Shown in pieces: positions 9,289 to 18,766 of a stretch of 64,000 nucleotides of DNA (its first letter is position 1; each line of letters opens with the position of its first letter). Position numbers and translations under genes: made by a program. Origin of the DNA: Pseudomonas cerasi (GTDB lineage Bacteria; Pseudomonadota; Gammaproteobacteria; Pseudomonadales; Pseudomonadaceae); NCBI RefSeq assembly GCF_900074915.1, contig NZ_LT222319.1:2761001-2825000 (forward strand), read 5' to 3'. Under the pieces are notes generated by a model. The model was not told the origin of the DNA and did not search any database. It saw nothing but the letters and a program-made list of their open reading frames with translations.

Positions 9289-9990
9289 ATGACGAGTAAA
9301 TTCGATCTTTCAGCGATCCTGCAGGGCGAGTACGCCGAGCTGATCGTCAAGGGCATAGAAACGACCCTGCAACTGGCATTCGTTGCCTGGTGTCTGGCCA
9401 TGGCGGTAGCCCTGCTGCTGGTGTCGATTCGCCTGACCGGCAACAAGTACGCCGAGCGCCTGGTGGCGGGTTATGTGTCCTATCACCGCAATGTGCCGAC
9501 GCTGGTGCAACTGATGCTCTGGTATTTCGGCATTCCCACGCTGCTGTCCGAAAACACACAGATCTGGCTGGCCAACTACAGCACCGAGTACCTGTTTTCG
9601 GTCATCGCCCTGGGCCTTTGCCAGGCGGCGTATTTCAGTGAAGACATTCGCAGCGGGTTACGCGCGATTCCGGCCGGGCAAGTCGAGGCGTCGCGCGCGC
9701 TGGGCCTGGGTTATGTGCGCTCGATGCGTTACGTGATCCTGCCGCAAGGGGTTCGCAACTGCCTGCCGTCGCTGATCAATCACACGGTCCTGCTGTTCAA
9801 GAACACCAGTCTGGTCATGGCCATCGGCGTGGTGGAGCTGACTTATGCCACCCGCGAAGTCGAGAACTACACCTTCCGCACCTTCGAAGCGTATCTGGTC
9901 GCAACCGTGGTCTACCTGGCCATTTCATTGATGCTGATGGGCCTGGGTGCTGTACTGGCCCGGCAATTCAGCAAAGCCATGGCGAGGTAG
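9289..9990 (+). CDS. Polar amino-acid ABC transporter, permease 1
   Basis: A 233-residue permease of the His/Glu/Gln/Arg/opine 3-TM family, with about five membrane segments and the EAA loop QVEASRALGLGYVRSMRYVILPQGVRN that docks on the ATPase. ATG at 9289 is preferred, with GGGAA a few bases upstream; in-frame ATGs at 9271 and 9277 are possible and would add a few residues. It is the first of four transporter genes in the order permease, permease, ATPase, binding protein. The 117-base gap before it holds a small GCGGC-ATCA-GCCGC hairpin and no clear promoter. Confidence 0.88.
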   Translation: MTSKFDLSAILQGEYAELIVKGIETTLQLAFVAWCLAMAVALLLVSIRLTGNKYAERLVAGYVSYHRNVPTLVQLMLWYFGIPTLLSENTQIWLANYSTEYLFSVIALGLCQAAYFSEDIRSGLRAIPAGQVEASRALGLGYVRSMRYVILPQGVRNCLPSLINHTVLLFKNTSLVMAIGVVELTYATREVENYTFRTFEAYLVATVVYLAISLMLMGLGAVLARQFSKAMAR

Positions 9991-9996
9991 GCGGCG

Positions 9997-10737
9997 ATGT
10001 TCGATGTCTTCACGATTGTTCGCGATAACTGGACCTTGCTGCTGGTCGGTCAATACCCCCACGGTCCGATGGGCGGCCTGATTTCGACGCTGATGCTGGC
10101 GGCGCTGGCCCTGTTGCTGGCCTTTCCTCTGGGGCTGCTGTTGTCGCTGGCGCGGGTTTCGCCGTGGCGCTGGCTGCGCTACCCGGCGACGGTCTGGGTC
10201 TACGTGATGCGCGGCATTCCGCTGCTGATGGTGATTTTCTGGACCTACTTTCTGGTCCCCTTGCTGATCGGCCATAACATCACCGGTTTCACCACCATGC
10301 TCTGCACGCTGGTGGTCTATCAGAGCGCCTACCTGTGCGAAATCATCCGCGGCGCTATTCAGGCGCTGCCGACCGGTCAATACGAAGCCTCCCGCGCACT
10401 GGGCATGGGCTACCTGCGCACCACGGTCTGGGTGATCCTGCCGCAGGCGCTGTACAACGCCTTGCCGAGTCTGATCAGCCAGTTCATTTCGATCATCAAG
10501 GAAACGTCGCTGGGCTACGTGATCAACGTCCAGGAAGTGACCTTTGCCGCCAATCAGATCAATAACCAACTGCTGACCAAGCCGTTTCAGGTGTTCTTCA
10601 TCCTGGCGATCACTTACTACGTGCTGTGCTACGGCCTGACCCGTCTCGCCGCCGTGGTGGAGCAGCGGATTGCCCGCAAACGTGAAGGCGATGTATCGCC
10701 TGTGCCCGTTCCCCGGCCTTTGACTACCGATAATTGA
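9997..10737 (+). CDS. Polar amino-acid ABC transporter, permease 2
   Basis: A 246-residue permease, second half of the heterodimeric membrane channel. It begins with an N-terminal periplasmic/helical part ([20 protein letters not shown]), then hydrophobic helices, and the EAA loop [27 protein letters not shown]. It ends in a charged tail. It lies six bases after the first permease and ten bases before the ATPase gene, so it is clearly one operon. Confidence 0.9.
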   Translation: MFDVFTIVRDNWTLLLVGQYPHGPMGGLISTLMLAALALLLAFPLGLLLSLARVSPWRWLRYPATVWVYVMRGIPLLMVIFWTYFLVPLLIGHNITGFTTMLCTLVVYQSAYLCEIIRGAIQALPTGQYEASRALGMGYLRTTVWVILPQALYNALPSLISQFISIIKETSLGYVINVQEVTFAANQINNQLLTKPFQVFFILAITYYVLCYGLTRLAAVVEQRIARKREGDVSPVPVPRPLTTDN

Positions 10738-10747
10738 GGGTTGCCCA

Positions 10748-11485
10748 ATGCATCCGATGATCATGTTTTCCAGGATCAATAAATGGTATGGCGAGTACCA
10801 GGCCCTGACCGATATCACCGCCGAGGTGCAGCGCGGCGAAGTGGTCGTGCTGTGCGGGCCCTCAGGCTCGGGCAAGTCGACACTGATCCGCACCGTCAAT
10901 CGTCTTGAGGACGTGCAAGAAGGCCAGATCCTGTTTGACGGCCGTGACGTGAACGGCACCGACGCCAACGTCAATCGGCTGCGCAGCCGCGTGGGTTTCG
11001 TGTTCCAGAGCTTCAATCTGTTTCCGCACTTGTCGGTGCTCGACAACATCATCCTGACCCCGACCAAGGTCCGTGGCTTGAAGAGCAGTGAAGCGCGCGC
11101 CCGCGCCATGGAGTTGCTGGATCGGGTGGGGCTGGCACACAAGGCCGGTGCCTACCCCGCACAGTTGTCCGGTGGCCAGCAGCAGCGTGTGGCGATTGCT
11201 CGCGCGCTGGCGATGGAGCCGCCCGTCATGCTGTTTGACGAGCCCACCAGCGCTCTTGACCCGGAAATGGTCGGCGAGGTGCTCGGCGTCATGAAAGGCC
11301 TGGCCAAAGAGGGCATGACCATGATGTGCGTCACCCACGAGATGAATTTTGCCCGGGAAGTGGCCGACACCATCTGGTTCATGGATGCGGGGCAGATCCT
11401 CGAAAAATCCAGCCCTGAGGTGTTCTTTCAGCAACCGACCCATCCGCGTGCCCAGCGCTTCATTGCCGACCTGCGCAGCCATTGA
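10748..11485 (+). CDS. Polar amino-acid ABC transporter, ATP-binding protein
   Basis: A 245-residue ABC ATPase of the GlnQ/HisP class. Walker [10 protein letters not shown] (about residue 38), Q-loop in [13 protein letters not shown], signature [15 protein letters not shown], Walker [15 protein letters not shown] and switch histidine VTHEM are all intact. It powers import through the two permeases encoded just upstream. The C-terminus ([17 protein letters not shown]) is usual for this group. Confidence 0.93.
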   Translation: MHPMIMFSRINKWYGEYQALTDITAEVQRGEVVVLCGPSGSGKSTLIRTVNRLEDVQEGQILFDGRDVNGTDANVNRLRSRVGFVFQSFNLFPHLSVLDNIILTPTKVRGLKSSEARARAMELLDRVGLAHKAGAYPAQLSGGQQQRVAIARALAMEPPVMLFDEPTSALDPEMVGEVLGVMKGLAKEGMTMMCVTHEMNFAREVADTIWFMDAGQILEKSSPEVFFQQPTHPRAQRFIADLRSH

Positions 11486-11537
11486 GCGCAGGCACTGATT
11501 TCAGCGAATCACTCAATTCATTTTCAGGAGTCTCACC

Positions 11538-12371
11538 ATGCGTATCAAGTCTGTACTGGCTGCACTGGCGTTGTCGCCGCTGGCTGTTTCGGTGGTCCAT
11601 GCTGATCAGCTCAGCGATGTGATGAGCAAGAAAAGCCTGAGCTGTGGCGTGTATGCCGACGTTCCGCCGTTCTCGGCACCGGACCCTCAAACCCGCGAAC
11701 TGGTGGGCATGGACGTCGATCTTTGCAAAGCCCTGGCCAAACACATGGGCGTGGAGCTGGAACTCAAGCCACTGTCGGTCGAAGCACGTATCCCGGAAGT
11801 CAAAATGGGCCGCGTGGATGTGATTTTCGCCAATCTGGCTTACACCAAGAGCCGTGCCGACCAGATCCAGTTCAGCGACCCTTACTACATCGCCAAGGAA
11901 ACACTGGTAGTCCGTGCCGCGAATGCCGATCAACCGAAATCGTTCTTCAAGGGCAAACGCATCAGTTCGACCAAAGGCTCTACCTCCGAGCAGTCGATCC
12001 GTCTGGCTGACGCGACGCCAGTGACCTTCCAGGACACCGGCTCTGCCTACATGGCACTGCAACAGAACAAGGTGGTGGGTCTGGTGACCAACACCATGAC
12101 CGCAATCAAGCTGGTAGGGCAGGCCAAGGCCGGCGGCGTGGAATTGGCCATTGCCAAGGAACCGATGGCGCTTGAGCCCATCGGTGCCGGCATGCGCCAG
12201 GGCGAACCGGCCTTTCTGGCGAAGGTCAACGAATCGCTGCGCGCAATGGAAGCCGCAGGTGAGATCGACGCGATCTGGGCGCACTGGATCGGCCCGAATA
12301 CCGAATACAAGATGGTTCGCGAAGACAAGGTACAAAGCCTCAGCGAATTGAAATTCGACCCGCTGCCTTGA
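11538..12371 (+). CDS. Periplasmic amino-acid-binding protein of the ABC transporter
   Basis: A 277-residue solute-binding protein of the SBP_bac_3 family. A Sec signal peptide (MRIKSVLAALALSPLAVSVVHA) should be cut before DQLSD; the ligand fold follows with SCGVYADVPPFSAPD, ELVGMDVDLCKALAKHMGV and the hinge region around GSTSEQSIR. It captures the substrate in the periplasm for the permeases encoded upstream. The ligand is not predictable from sequence; neighbours suggest an amino-acid-like nitrogen source. A good ribosome site (TTTTCAGGAG) precedes the ATG, and a perfect 15-bp hairpin follows the stop. Confidence 0.9.
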   Translation: MRIKSVLAALALSPLAVSVVHADQLSDVMSKKSLSCGVYADVPPFSAPDPQTRELVGMDVDLCKALAKHMGVELELKPLSVEARIPEVKMGRVDVIFANLAYTKSRADQIQFSDPYYIAKETLVVRAANADQPKSFFKGKRISSTKGSTSEQSIRLADATPVTFQDTGSAYMALQQNKVVGLVTNTMTAIKLVGQAKAGGVELAIAKEPMALEPIGAGMRQGEPAFLAKVNESLRAMEAAGEIDAIWAHWIGPNTEYKMVREDKVQSLSELKFDPLP

Positions 12372-12376
12372 GCAAG

Positions 12377-12410
12377 GGCATGAAGCCGACCAAACGGTCG
12401 GCTTCATGCC
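12377..12410 (+). terminator. Perfect 15-bp stem-loop after the ABC transporter operon
   Basis: GGCATGAAGCCGACC pairs fully with GGTCGGCTTCATGCC around an AAAC loop, starting five bases after the stop of the binding-protein gene. No T-run follows, so it may stabilise the mRNA 3' end or act as a Rho-assisted terminator. Confidence 0.65.
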
Positions 12411-12538
12411 GCACGGCACCATCGCATCTTGATCAGATCTTGATATTTCCTTGATGGTTTATTAATAGCCGAGGTTCAGAGTCCGACCGACAGTATCAAT
12501 CGTCGGCATGACCCCGCGTGGGCGTCTCAGAGGACAAA

Positions 12539-14203
12539 ATGTCTGATCGCTCAGGTTCGGTTTCTCCATCGGCAGTCGCTGCTTTCATCACCCGAAAGAG
12601 ACGTTTCGGCGTATCCCCTGTATGGCTGGTTCCGCTGCTCGCTGCCTTGATAGGCCTGTCGCTGCTGATCAGCAGCACACTGTCGAAAGGCCCGAGAATC
12701 TTCGTCACCTTCCAGAGCGCCGAGGGGCTTGAACCTCACAAGACGAGGGTCAAGGTCAGGAATGTGGTGATCGGCGAGGTATCGGCCGTGGCCTTGAACA
12801 CGGACCGTACAGGCGTTGTGGCGACGGTGGACCTCGATGCCAGCGCCCGTGCTTTCACTGCCGAGGACTCCCTGTTCTGGGTGGTGCGCCCGCGTATAGG
12901 CGTCACCGGTGTATCGGGCTTGAATACCGTGCTTTCCGAGCCATTTATCGCGGCGGACAGCGGTACGTCCGGGCATACGAAAAAACACTTTGTCGGTCAG
13001 GAAGCTCCGCCACCCATTACCTACGGCGCAAAAGGCACGCGTTTTACCCTGCACGCCGCAGACATGGGCTCACTGGAGGTCGGGTCTCCTTTGTACTACC
13101 GACGCATTCAGGTCGGACAGATAGCGGCCTGCCATTTATCCGCAGACGGCAAGGGCGTGGATGCGGAAATTTTCATCAATGCGCCCAATGACAGTTTCGT
13201 GACCACCGACACGCGTTTCTGGAATGCCAGCGGCATTGGCATGACGGTGGATGCCGATGGTCTGAAAATAAAGACTGAATCGGTCTCGACGCTACTGGCG
13301 GGAGGGGTGGCCTTCGTCGAGCCGGATTACCGCACGAATGCGCCCCGGGCCGCGGAGCATGCACGCTTCATGCTGTTTGACGATCAGCAGAAGGCGCTGT
13401 CGCCGCCCGACGGCGAACCGGGTTACATCCGTATGATATTCAGCCAGTCGCTGCGGGGGCTGGAGGTCAATTCGCCGGTCGAGTTCATGGGCATAACGCT
13501 GGGGCGAGTCGTCTCGGTAGACCTGGACTACGACGCCGCCAGCAAGTCGTTCACCAGCATCGTAGGGGCGCAGATATACCCCGACCGCCTGGGTATGGCC
13601 AATGAAAAAATCGTGAAGACGTTAGGCGTTACCGATGATGCACGTACGGCACAGTTGATAGCCGACTTCGTCAAACGAGGCCTGCGTGCGCAGCCTCGCA
13701 GCGAGAGTCTGCTGACCGGACAACTGTATATTTCCCTGGGTTTTATCGCCAACGCTGCGCCGGTGCCGTTCGATATCAGTGCGCAGCCGTTGATAATCCC
13801 GACCGTGCCGGGGGAGCTTGAAAAGATGCAGGAGCAGGTACAGCAGATCATCGACAAGTTCAGCAACGTGCCGGTGCAGGAGATCGCCGGCAACTTCAAT
13901 GGCAGCCTTGGCGAGGCGCAAAAGACGTTCAGGCTTTTCAACGCGCAGGTGATGCCTGAACTCCACGGCGTTCTGCTGCAATCCCGAAGCACACTGGACA
14001 TTGCCGGTGCAGCACTCGCCGAGGACTCGCCTGTGCATCAACAGATCGACCGGACAATCGACGACGTTCAGCGCATGGCCCGCTCGGTAAGGGTCCTGAC
14101 CGATTACCTGAGCCGCAACCCCGAAGCCTTGATCCGTGGCCGCACCCGGCAGGATCGACCGGGTGTCTACCAGAGGACCGCGCCTGCTCAGCAGGCCGAT
14201 TAA
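12539..14203 (+). CDS. PqiB/MCE-domain intermembrane lipid transport protein
   Basis: A 554-residue protein with one N-terminal membrane helix (VWLVPLLAALIGLSLLISST) and three MlaD/MCE domains, seen as repeated units: FQSAEGLEPHKTRVKVRNVV, then AADMGSLEVGSPLYYRRIQV, then FSQSLRGLEVNSPVEFMGIT. This is the PqiB layout; PqiB is thought to form a periplasmic tube that moves lipids between membranes. ATG at 12539 with AGAGGAC upstream is chosen over GTG at 12518. The usual partner PqiA (paired membrane protein) is not next to it: upstream is an ABC transporter and downstream a convergent gudD-like gene. Confidence 0.85.
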   Translation: MSDRSGSVSPSAVAAFITRKRRFGVSPVWLVPLLAALIGLSLLISSTLSKGPRIFVTFQSAEGLEPHKTRVKVRNVVIGEVSAVALNTDRTGVVATVDLDASARAFTAEDSLFWVVRPRIGVTGVSGLNTVLSEPFIAADSGTSGHTKKHFVGQEAPPPITYGAKGTRFTLHAADMGSLEVGSPLYYRRIQVGQIAACHLSADGKGVDAEIFINAPNDSFVTTDTRFWNASGIGMTVDADGLKIKTESVSTLLAGGVAFVEPDYRTNAPRAAEHARFMLFDDQQKALSPPDGEPGYIRMIFSQSLRGLEVNSPVEFMGITLGRVVSVDLDYDAASKSFTSIVGAQIYPDRLGMANEKIVKTLGVTDDARTAQLIADFVKRGLRAQPRSESLLTGQLYISLGFIANAAPVPFDISAQPLIIPTVPGELEKMQEQVQQIIDKFSNVPVQEIAGNFNGSLGEAQKTFRLFNAQVMPELHGVLLQSRSTLDIAGAALAEDSPVHQQIDRTIDDVQRMARSVRVLTDYLSRNPEALIRGRTRQDRPGVYQRTAPAQQAD

Positions 14204-14220
14204 GCCGAGCCGGACGGCTT
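14202..14220. terminator. Short inverted repeat between convergent genes
   Basis: AAGCCG-AGCCGGA-CGGCTT overlaps the stop codons of the pqiB-like gene and the leftward dehydratase gene. It may end transcription from both sides; it is short and has no T-run. Confidence 0.3.
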
Positions 14221-15494
14221 CAGTACCTCGGTTTGACCGCCTTCCAGTCCGGCTTGTACTTTTGCATCTGCTTCACGTCATCGCGCTGCCGAATGCCACA
14301 GCTGTGATACTGGTCGTTGAGCTTGCCGAGCTGGTCATGGTCCAGTTCCAGCCCCAGGCCGGGCGCGCGGGTGATGCTGACGCAGCCGTCGACAATCGGC
14401 AGTTTGCCGCCCTTGATGACTTCCTCGTCCGGCTCCTGCCACGGGTAGTGCGTGTCGCAGGCGTAGTCCAGATTAGGCACCGACGCTGCGACGTGGGCCA
14501 TGGCCATAAGGCTGATACCCAGATGCGAGTTGGAGTGCATCGACACGCCGAGGCCAAAGGTGTCACACATCTTCGCCAGTGCCTGAGTGTCGCGCAGGCC
14601 GCCCCAGTAATGGTGGTCAGCGAGTACGATTTGCACGCTGTCGAGGGCCACGCTGCGGCGGAACTCGTCGAAATCGGTTACCACCATGTTGGTTGCCAGC
14701 GGCAGACCGGTGCGTTTATGCAGCTCGGACATGCCGTCGAGGCCCGGCGTCGGGTCTTCGTAATATTGCAGATCATCGCCCAGCAGTTCTGCCATGCGAA
14801 TCGAGGTCTCCAGTGACCAGTTGCCGTTGGGGTCGATGCGCAGCGGATAACCGGGGAAAGCCTTTTTCAGCGCCTTGATGCACGACACCTCGTGTTCCGG
14901 CGGCAGTGCTCCGGCCTTGAGCTTGATGCTTTTGAAACCGTAGGCTTCGATCATGCGCCGGGCCTGAGCAACGATCTGCTCTTCGCTGAGCGCTTCACCC
15001 CAGCTGTCGGGCGCGTAAGGCGCATCGGCATGCTGCGCGTATTTGAAAAACAGGTAGGCGCTGAAGGGTATCTGGTCACGAATGGCACCGCCGAGCAGGT
15101 CCACCAATGGCAGGTTCATGGAACGCGCCTGCAGGTCCAGAAACGCCACTTCGAACGCAGAATAAGCATTGCTGACCGCCTTGCTCGCGTGTGAGCCCGG
15201 CGCCAGTTCGGCACCGGCCAGGCTGGCAGGCTTATGCGCTGCCACGGTCGCCTGAACGATGCTGCGCAGCTGATTGAGGTTGAACGGGTCGAGCCCGATC
15301 AACTGGTTCTGCACGTGTTGCTGAATCGCCAGTGCCGGGGCATCCCCGTAGCTTTCACCGAGACCGATGTAGCCGTTGTCGCTTTCTACCTCAATGATCG
15401 AGCGCAGGGCAAAGGGTTCGTGAATACCACTGGCGTTGAGCAGTGGCGGGTCGCGAAAGGCGATAGGGGTCACGGTCACACGTATGATTTTCAA
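14220..15494 (-). CDS. gudD: Glucarate dehydratase-like enolase-superfamily enzyme
   Basis: A 424-residue member of the mandelate racemase/enolase superfamily of the glucarate dehydratase type. Visible catalytic parts are SIKLKAG (the Lys-x-Lys base), metal ligands in RIDPNGNW and YYEDPTPG, then VLADHHYWGG and SMHSNSHLG with the second catalytic His. It would dehydrate D-glucarate (or a close aldarate) to 5-keto-4-deoxyglucarate. The MFS gene just upstream (19 bases) and the divergent LysR gene form the usual aldarate set; no downstream aldolase or dehydratase gene lies in the window. Exact aldarate preference is not certain. Confidence 0.85.
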   Translation of the reverse strand: MKIIRVTVTPIAFRDPPLLNASGIHEPFALRSIIEVESDNGYIGLGESYGDAPALAIQQHVQNQLIGLDPFNLNQLRSIVQATVAAHKPASLAGAELAPGSHASKAVSNAYSAFEVAFLDLQARSMNLPLVDLLGGAIRDQIPFSAYLFFKYAQHADAPYAPDSWGEALSEEQIVAQARRMIEAYGFKSIKLKAGALPPEHEVSCIKALKKAFPGYPLRIDPNGNWSLETSIRMAELLGDDLQYYEDPTPGLDGMSELHKRTGLPLATNMVVTDFDEFRRSVALDSVQIVLADHHYWGGLRDTQALAKMCDTFGLGVSMHSNSHLGISLMAMAHVAASVPNLDYACDTHYPWQEPDEEVIKGGKLPIVDGCVSITRAPGLGLELDHDQLGKLNDQYHSCGIRQRDDVKQMQKYKPDWKAVKPRY

Positions 15495-15512
15495 AGGGCG
15501 GTCTCCCGGAGG

Positions 15513-16904
15513 TCAGGGTTTGAGGCTGGAAGGGGTGCCAGTAACGGCAGGGCTGAGCGCTGCAGGCCGCTCAGCCCTTGACGGGCGGCCGCGATCACCT
15601 CGTGGCGTGGTGCGGGCGAAGAAGATCACCACGGCAGCCAGCAGCGATGTCGCTGCCAGTCCATACAGACCGCCTTGAATCGAACCGGTGGTCTGTTCCA
15701 GAAAGCCGAACGTGGTGGGCGCAACGAAACCGCCCAGGTTGCCGATTGAGTTGATCAGCGCAATGACCGCAGCGGCAATGCGTGCATCCAGATAGCCCTG
15801 AGGGATTGGCCAGAACAGCGCAGACGCGGCCTTGAAACCGATGGCCGCGAAGCAGATGGCGACAAAGGCGAACACTGGACCGCCGACGGTGGACATGAAC
15901 ATGCCGGCGGCGATGACCAGGGCGACTGCCACCCAGGCCTGCTGGTGCTTGAAGCGTGCAGCCAGTGCTGCAAAACCGTACATGGCCACGATGGAGATGA
16001 TCCACGGGATCGAATTGAACAGCCCGACCTCGAAATCGCTGAAGCTGCCCATCTTGCGGATCATGCTCGGCAGCCAGAAGGTGGCGCCGTAGATGGTCAG
16101 CGCCACGGAAAAGTAGATGAAGCAGAACAGCAGGATCTGCCGGTCCGCCAGCAGGCGCAATACCGAGGGTCTGACGGTTTGTGCTGCTTCGCGCAGCCGT
16201 TGCTCTTCGGCAATGGCGGTGCTGAGCGCGGTTTTTTCTTCGTCACTGAGCCAGCGGGCTTCGTGAGGATGTGATTGCAGCCAGAACCAGACGAAACCGC
16301 AGAGCACGATCGACGCGAAGCCTTCGATCAGGAACATCCATTGCCAGCCATGCAGGTTCAGGCCCTCGATGCCGAGCAGGGCGCCGGACACCGGTCCGGA
16401 GATGACCGACGCTATCGCCGAGCCGCTGAGAAACAGCGCCATGGCTTTGCCGCGGTCGCTGGAAGGCAGCCACTGGGTGAAGTAATAGATGATGCCGGGG
16501 AAGAAACCGGCTTCGGCGGCGCCGAGAATGAAGCGCAGCACGTAGAAGCTGGTTTCACCTTGAACGAATGCCATGGCCATTGCAGCCGCGCCCCAGGTAA
16601 ACATGATGCGGGTCAGCCAGGCGCGGGCGCCGTAGCGCTGCAAGAGCATGTTGGAGGGGACTTCGAACAGTGCGTAACCGACAAAGAACAATCCGGCGCC
16701 CAGCCCATAAGCCGCTGCGCCGATACCCAGATCGGTTTCCAGATGGCTGCGTACAAAACCGATGTTGACCCGGTCGATGTAATTGACGATGAACATCACC
16801 ACGAACAGCGGCAGCACGTGGCGTTTTACCTTGGCGGCCGCACGGGCAAGCACCGTGGCGTCCGTAGTACCAGGGACGGTATTCAAGAGGCGACTCCCAT
16901 TCAT
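15513..16904 (-). CDS. MFS aldarate (glucarate-type) transporter
   Basis: A 463-residue 12-helix MFS permease of the anion:cation symporter (GudP/ExuT/phthalate) group: FVVMFIVNYIDRVNIGFVRS in helix 1, FFVGYALFEVPSNMLLQRYG in helix 2, and AEAGFFPGIIYYFTQWLP in helix 4 are hallmarks. It should bring glucarate or a related acid through the inner membrane with protons for the dehydratase encoded next. ATG at 16904 is taken; the frame extends to a TTG at 16955 with no ribosome site. The start has no strong Shine-Dalgarno sequence either. Confidence 0.88.
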   Translation of the reverse strand: MNGSRLLNTVPGTTDATVLARAAAKVKRHVLPLFVVMFIVNYIDRVNIGFVRSHLETDLGIGAAAYGLGAGLFFVGYALFEVPSNMLLQRYGARAWLTRIMFTWGAAAMAMAFVQGETSFYVLRFILGAAEAGFFPGIIYYFTQWLPSSDRGKAMALFLSGSAIASVISGPVSGALLGIEGLNLHGWQWMFLIEGFASIVLCGFVWFWLQSHPHEARWLSDEEKTALSTAIAEEQRLREAAQTVRPSVLRLLADRQILLFCFIYFSVALTIYGATFWLPSMIRKMGSFSDFEVGLFNSIPWIISIVAMYGFAALAARFKHQQAWVAVALVIAAGMFMSTVGGPVFAFVAICFAAIGFKAASALFWPIPQGYLDARIAAAVIALINSIGNLGGFVAPTTFGFLEQTTGSIQGGLYGLAATSLLAAVVIFFARTTPRGDRGRPSRAERPAALSPAVTGTPSSLKP

Positions 16905-16992
16905 TGTTATTTTGGGGATGAGTCGATCATGAGGGCGTGTATTATTCCCGTCCAATCCAGTTAGTGACTTGATTGATACCGGGAGTGGATCA

Positions 16993-17892
16993 ATGTTCGA
17001 GCTTTCTCAACTGCGTTGCTTCACCACGGTGGCAACAGAGCTGAATTTTCGCCGTGCCGCCGAACGGCTGAACATGACGCAGCCGCCGTTGAGTCGGCAG
17101 ATTCAGATACTGGAGCATAATCTGGGCGTCGAGCTGTTCACCCGCAGCACCCGCAGTGTGGCCCTGACTGCCGCGGGCAGGGCTTTTTTCATCGAGGCGC
17201 AGACCTTGCTGGAGCGCGCGCAGCAGGCGGCCATTTCCGCGCGACGCTTTGCCGAAGGTGACATCGGCTCGGTGACCATCAGTTTCGTCGGCAGCGCCGT
17301 GTACGAGTTTCTGCCCAGGGTGATCGCCGAAGCGCGCCTCAAGCAGCCGCAGGTGAAGATTTCCCTGACTGAAATGAACACCTATCAGCAGCACGAAGCA
17401 CTCAGGGCGCGGCGCATTGACCTCGGTATCGTGCGAGCGCCACTGTTTCAGCCGGGGTACGAGAGCGAATGCCTGGTATGCGAGCCTTTTGTGCTGGCCG
17501 TGCCGAGCAATCATCGATTGGCGCATGCGGACTCGGTCGCGGTGGCCGATCTGGATGGCGCACCGTTCCTGATGTATTCGCATTCGGCGTACCCACCGTT
17601 CAACGAACTGCTGACCGGTATGTTTCGCTCCGCACGAGTTGCACCGGAGTATGTCCAATGGCTTGGATCGTCACTGACTATTCTGGCGCTGGTCAACGCT
17701 GGCATGGGGCTGGCACTGGTACCGCGTTGTGCGACCAGTGTGGTGTTCAAGGACGTCGTGTTTCGTGACATTGACCTGGGCGAAGGCGTGCAGAGCGAGT
17801 TGCACCTGGTCTGGCGCACCGACAATGACAACCCGGCGTGCCGGATGCTGCTCGAAGCCATTCGTGCGGCCGTCAGGGCGGATGAAAATTGA
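16993..17892 (+). CDS. LysR-family regulator of the glucarate genes
   Basis: A 299-residue LysR regulator: MFELSQLRCFTTVATELNFR with AERLNMTQPPLSRQI as the recognition helix region, effector domain from about residue 90 (TISFVGSAVYEFLPRVIAEA). This type (BenM/CatR-like) often answers to aromatic or sugar acids. It is divergent from the MFS-dehydratase pair across an 88-base gap, the usual arrangement of a LysR activator and its target. GGGAGTGG precedes the ATG. Confidence 0.87.
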   Translation: MFELSQLRCFTTVATELNFRRAAERLNMTQPPLSRQIQILEHNLGVELFTRSTRSVALTAAGRAFFIEAQTLLERAQQAAISARRFAEGDIGSVTISFVGSAVYEFLPRVIAEARLKQPQVKISLTEMNTYQQHEALRARRIDLGIVRAPLFQPGYESECLVCEPFVLAVPSNHRLAHADSVAVADLDGAPFLMYSHSAYPPFNELLTGMFRSARVAPEYVQWLGSSLTILALVNAGMGLALVPRCATSVVFKDVVFRDIDLGEGVQSELHLVWRTDNDNPACRMLLEAIRAAVRADEN

Positions 17893-18030
17893 AGCGAAAA
17901 ACCTTGTAACGTAGTGGTATCAACTATCATTCATTCAGTCGATAGTCATCATCAAGCAAGGCAAGTTCTGTTTTTCCGGCAAAGGAGGAGGATGGCGCCA
18001 TAGCCACCTGCTCCAAAGGGAGACGACGCG

Positions 18031-18714
18031 ATGAGAATGTTCAATCTGTTGACGTTTGCTGCCGTGTTCAGCACCAGCATTATGTTCACTGCCCCCGTCA
18101 ATGCTGCCGTCTCTCCGGTCTCCGAACAGTCCTGCCATTTCATGCCCGTCGCCGACAGCGCTGCCAGCCTGCAACACACTCAGTCGGTGGGCGTGCTGTA
18201 CAGCGAAAATACCCTCAGCAACCTTCAGTATTTGAACAACTACCATTCGGTGGCACTCAGGAGCGGCAGCAATGGCGCACTCGATGCGCGTATCCGCAAC
18301 GCATTCATCAACAGCTCGGACCCTGCGCTGGCGACCGACTGGCTGGTGGGCTCATTGAAGAAAGAGTTCGCCTCGGTAACCGTTTACAACAACCTCGATG
18401 CGCTGATGCAGGCCCGCCCGGACGTAGTGGTCATGCTCGACACTTACAACCGCCTGGTGAGCAAGCGCAACAGTCAGGTCGAAGCGCGTTTCATGGCGCG
18501 CTTCTATGACAACAACCTGCAATACATCGGCAAGGCCGAAGGTGAAGTGGTTCGGGAAATGACCTCGGTCTGGGTGCAAGGCAAGGCCGCTCCGGAGATC
18601 GCTGCACAAATCGATCAGCAGCGTGATTTGCAGGTGAATGCCTTGAAACAGTTCGACGCCTCGCTCAAGGCTCTGGTCATGCAGGCCGACCGGGCTCAGG
18701 TAGCGGCGAACTGA
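18031..18714 (+). CDS. Secreted protein of unknown function
   Basis: A 227-residue protein I do not recognise. It has an N-terminal signal peptide (MRMFNLLTFAAVFSTSIMFT then APVNAA) and a mature part with one cysteine early (SEQSCHFMP). The stretch VGVLYSENTLSNLQYLNNYH begins a domain that has DPALATDWLVGSLKKEF and DVVVMLDTYNRL, and the C-terminus is helical. It should be periplasmic or an outer-membrane-associated protein. GGGAG lies nine bases before the ATG. It stands alone between the gud regulator and a convergent nucleoside hydrolase gene. Confidence 0.7.
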   Translation: MRMFNLLTFAAVFSTSIMFTAPVNAAVSPVSEQSCHFMPVADSAASLQHTQSVGVLYSENTLSNLQYLNNYHSVALRSGSNGALDARIRNAFINSSDPALATDWLVGSLKKEFASVTVYNNLDALMQARPDVVVMLDTYNRLVSKRNSQVEARFMARFYDNNLQYIGKAEGEVVREMTSVWVQGKAAPEIAAQIDQQRDLQVNALKQFDASLKALVMQADRAQVAAN

Positions 18715-18722
18715 TGGAGTGA

Positions 18723-18751
18723 CTGCGCCAGGCTGAGAAGGCGCGGCGCAG
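18723..18751. terminator. Inverted repeat between convergent genes
   Basis: CTGCGCC and GGCGCAG pair across about 15 bases, between the stops at 18714 and 18767. Likely a shared terminator for the secreted-protein gene and the nucleoside hydrolase gene; no clear T-run. Confidence 0.35.
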
Positions 18752-18766
18752 CATTTCACACTGGCC

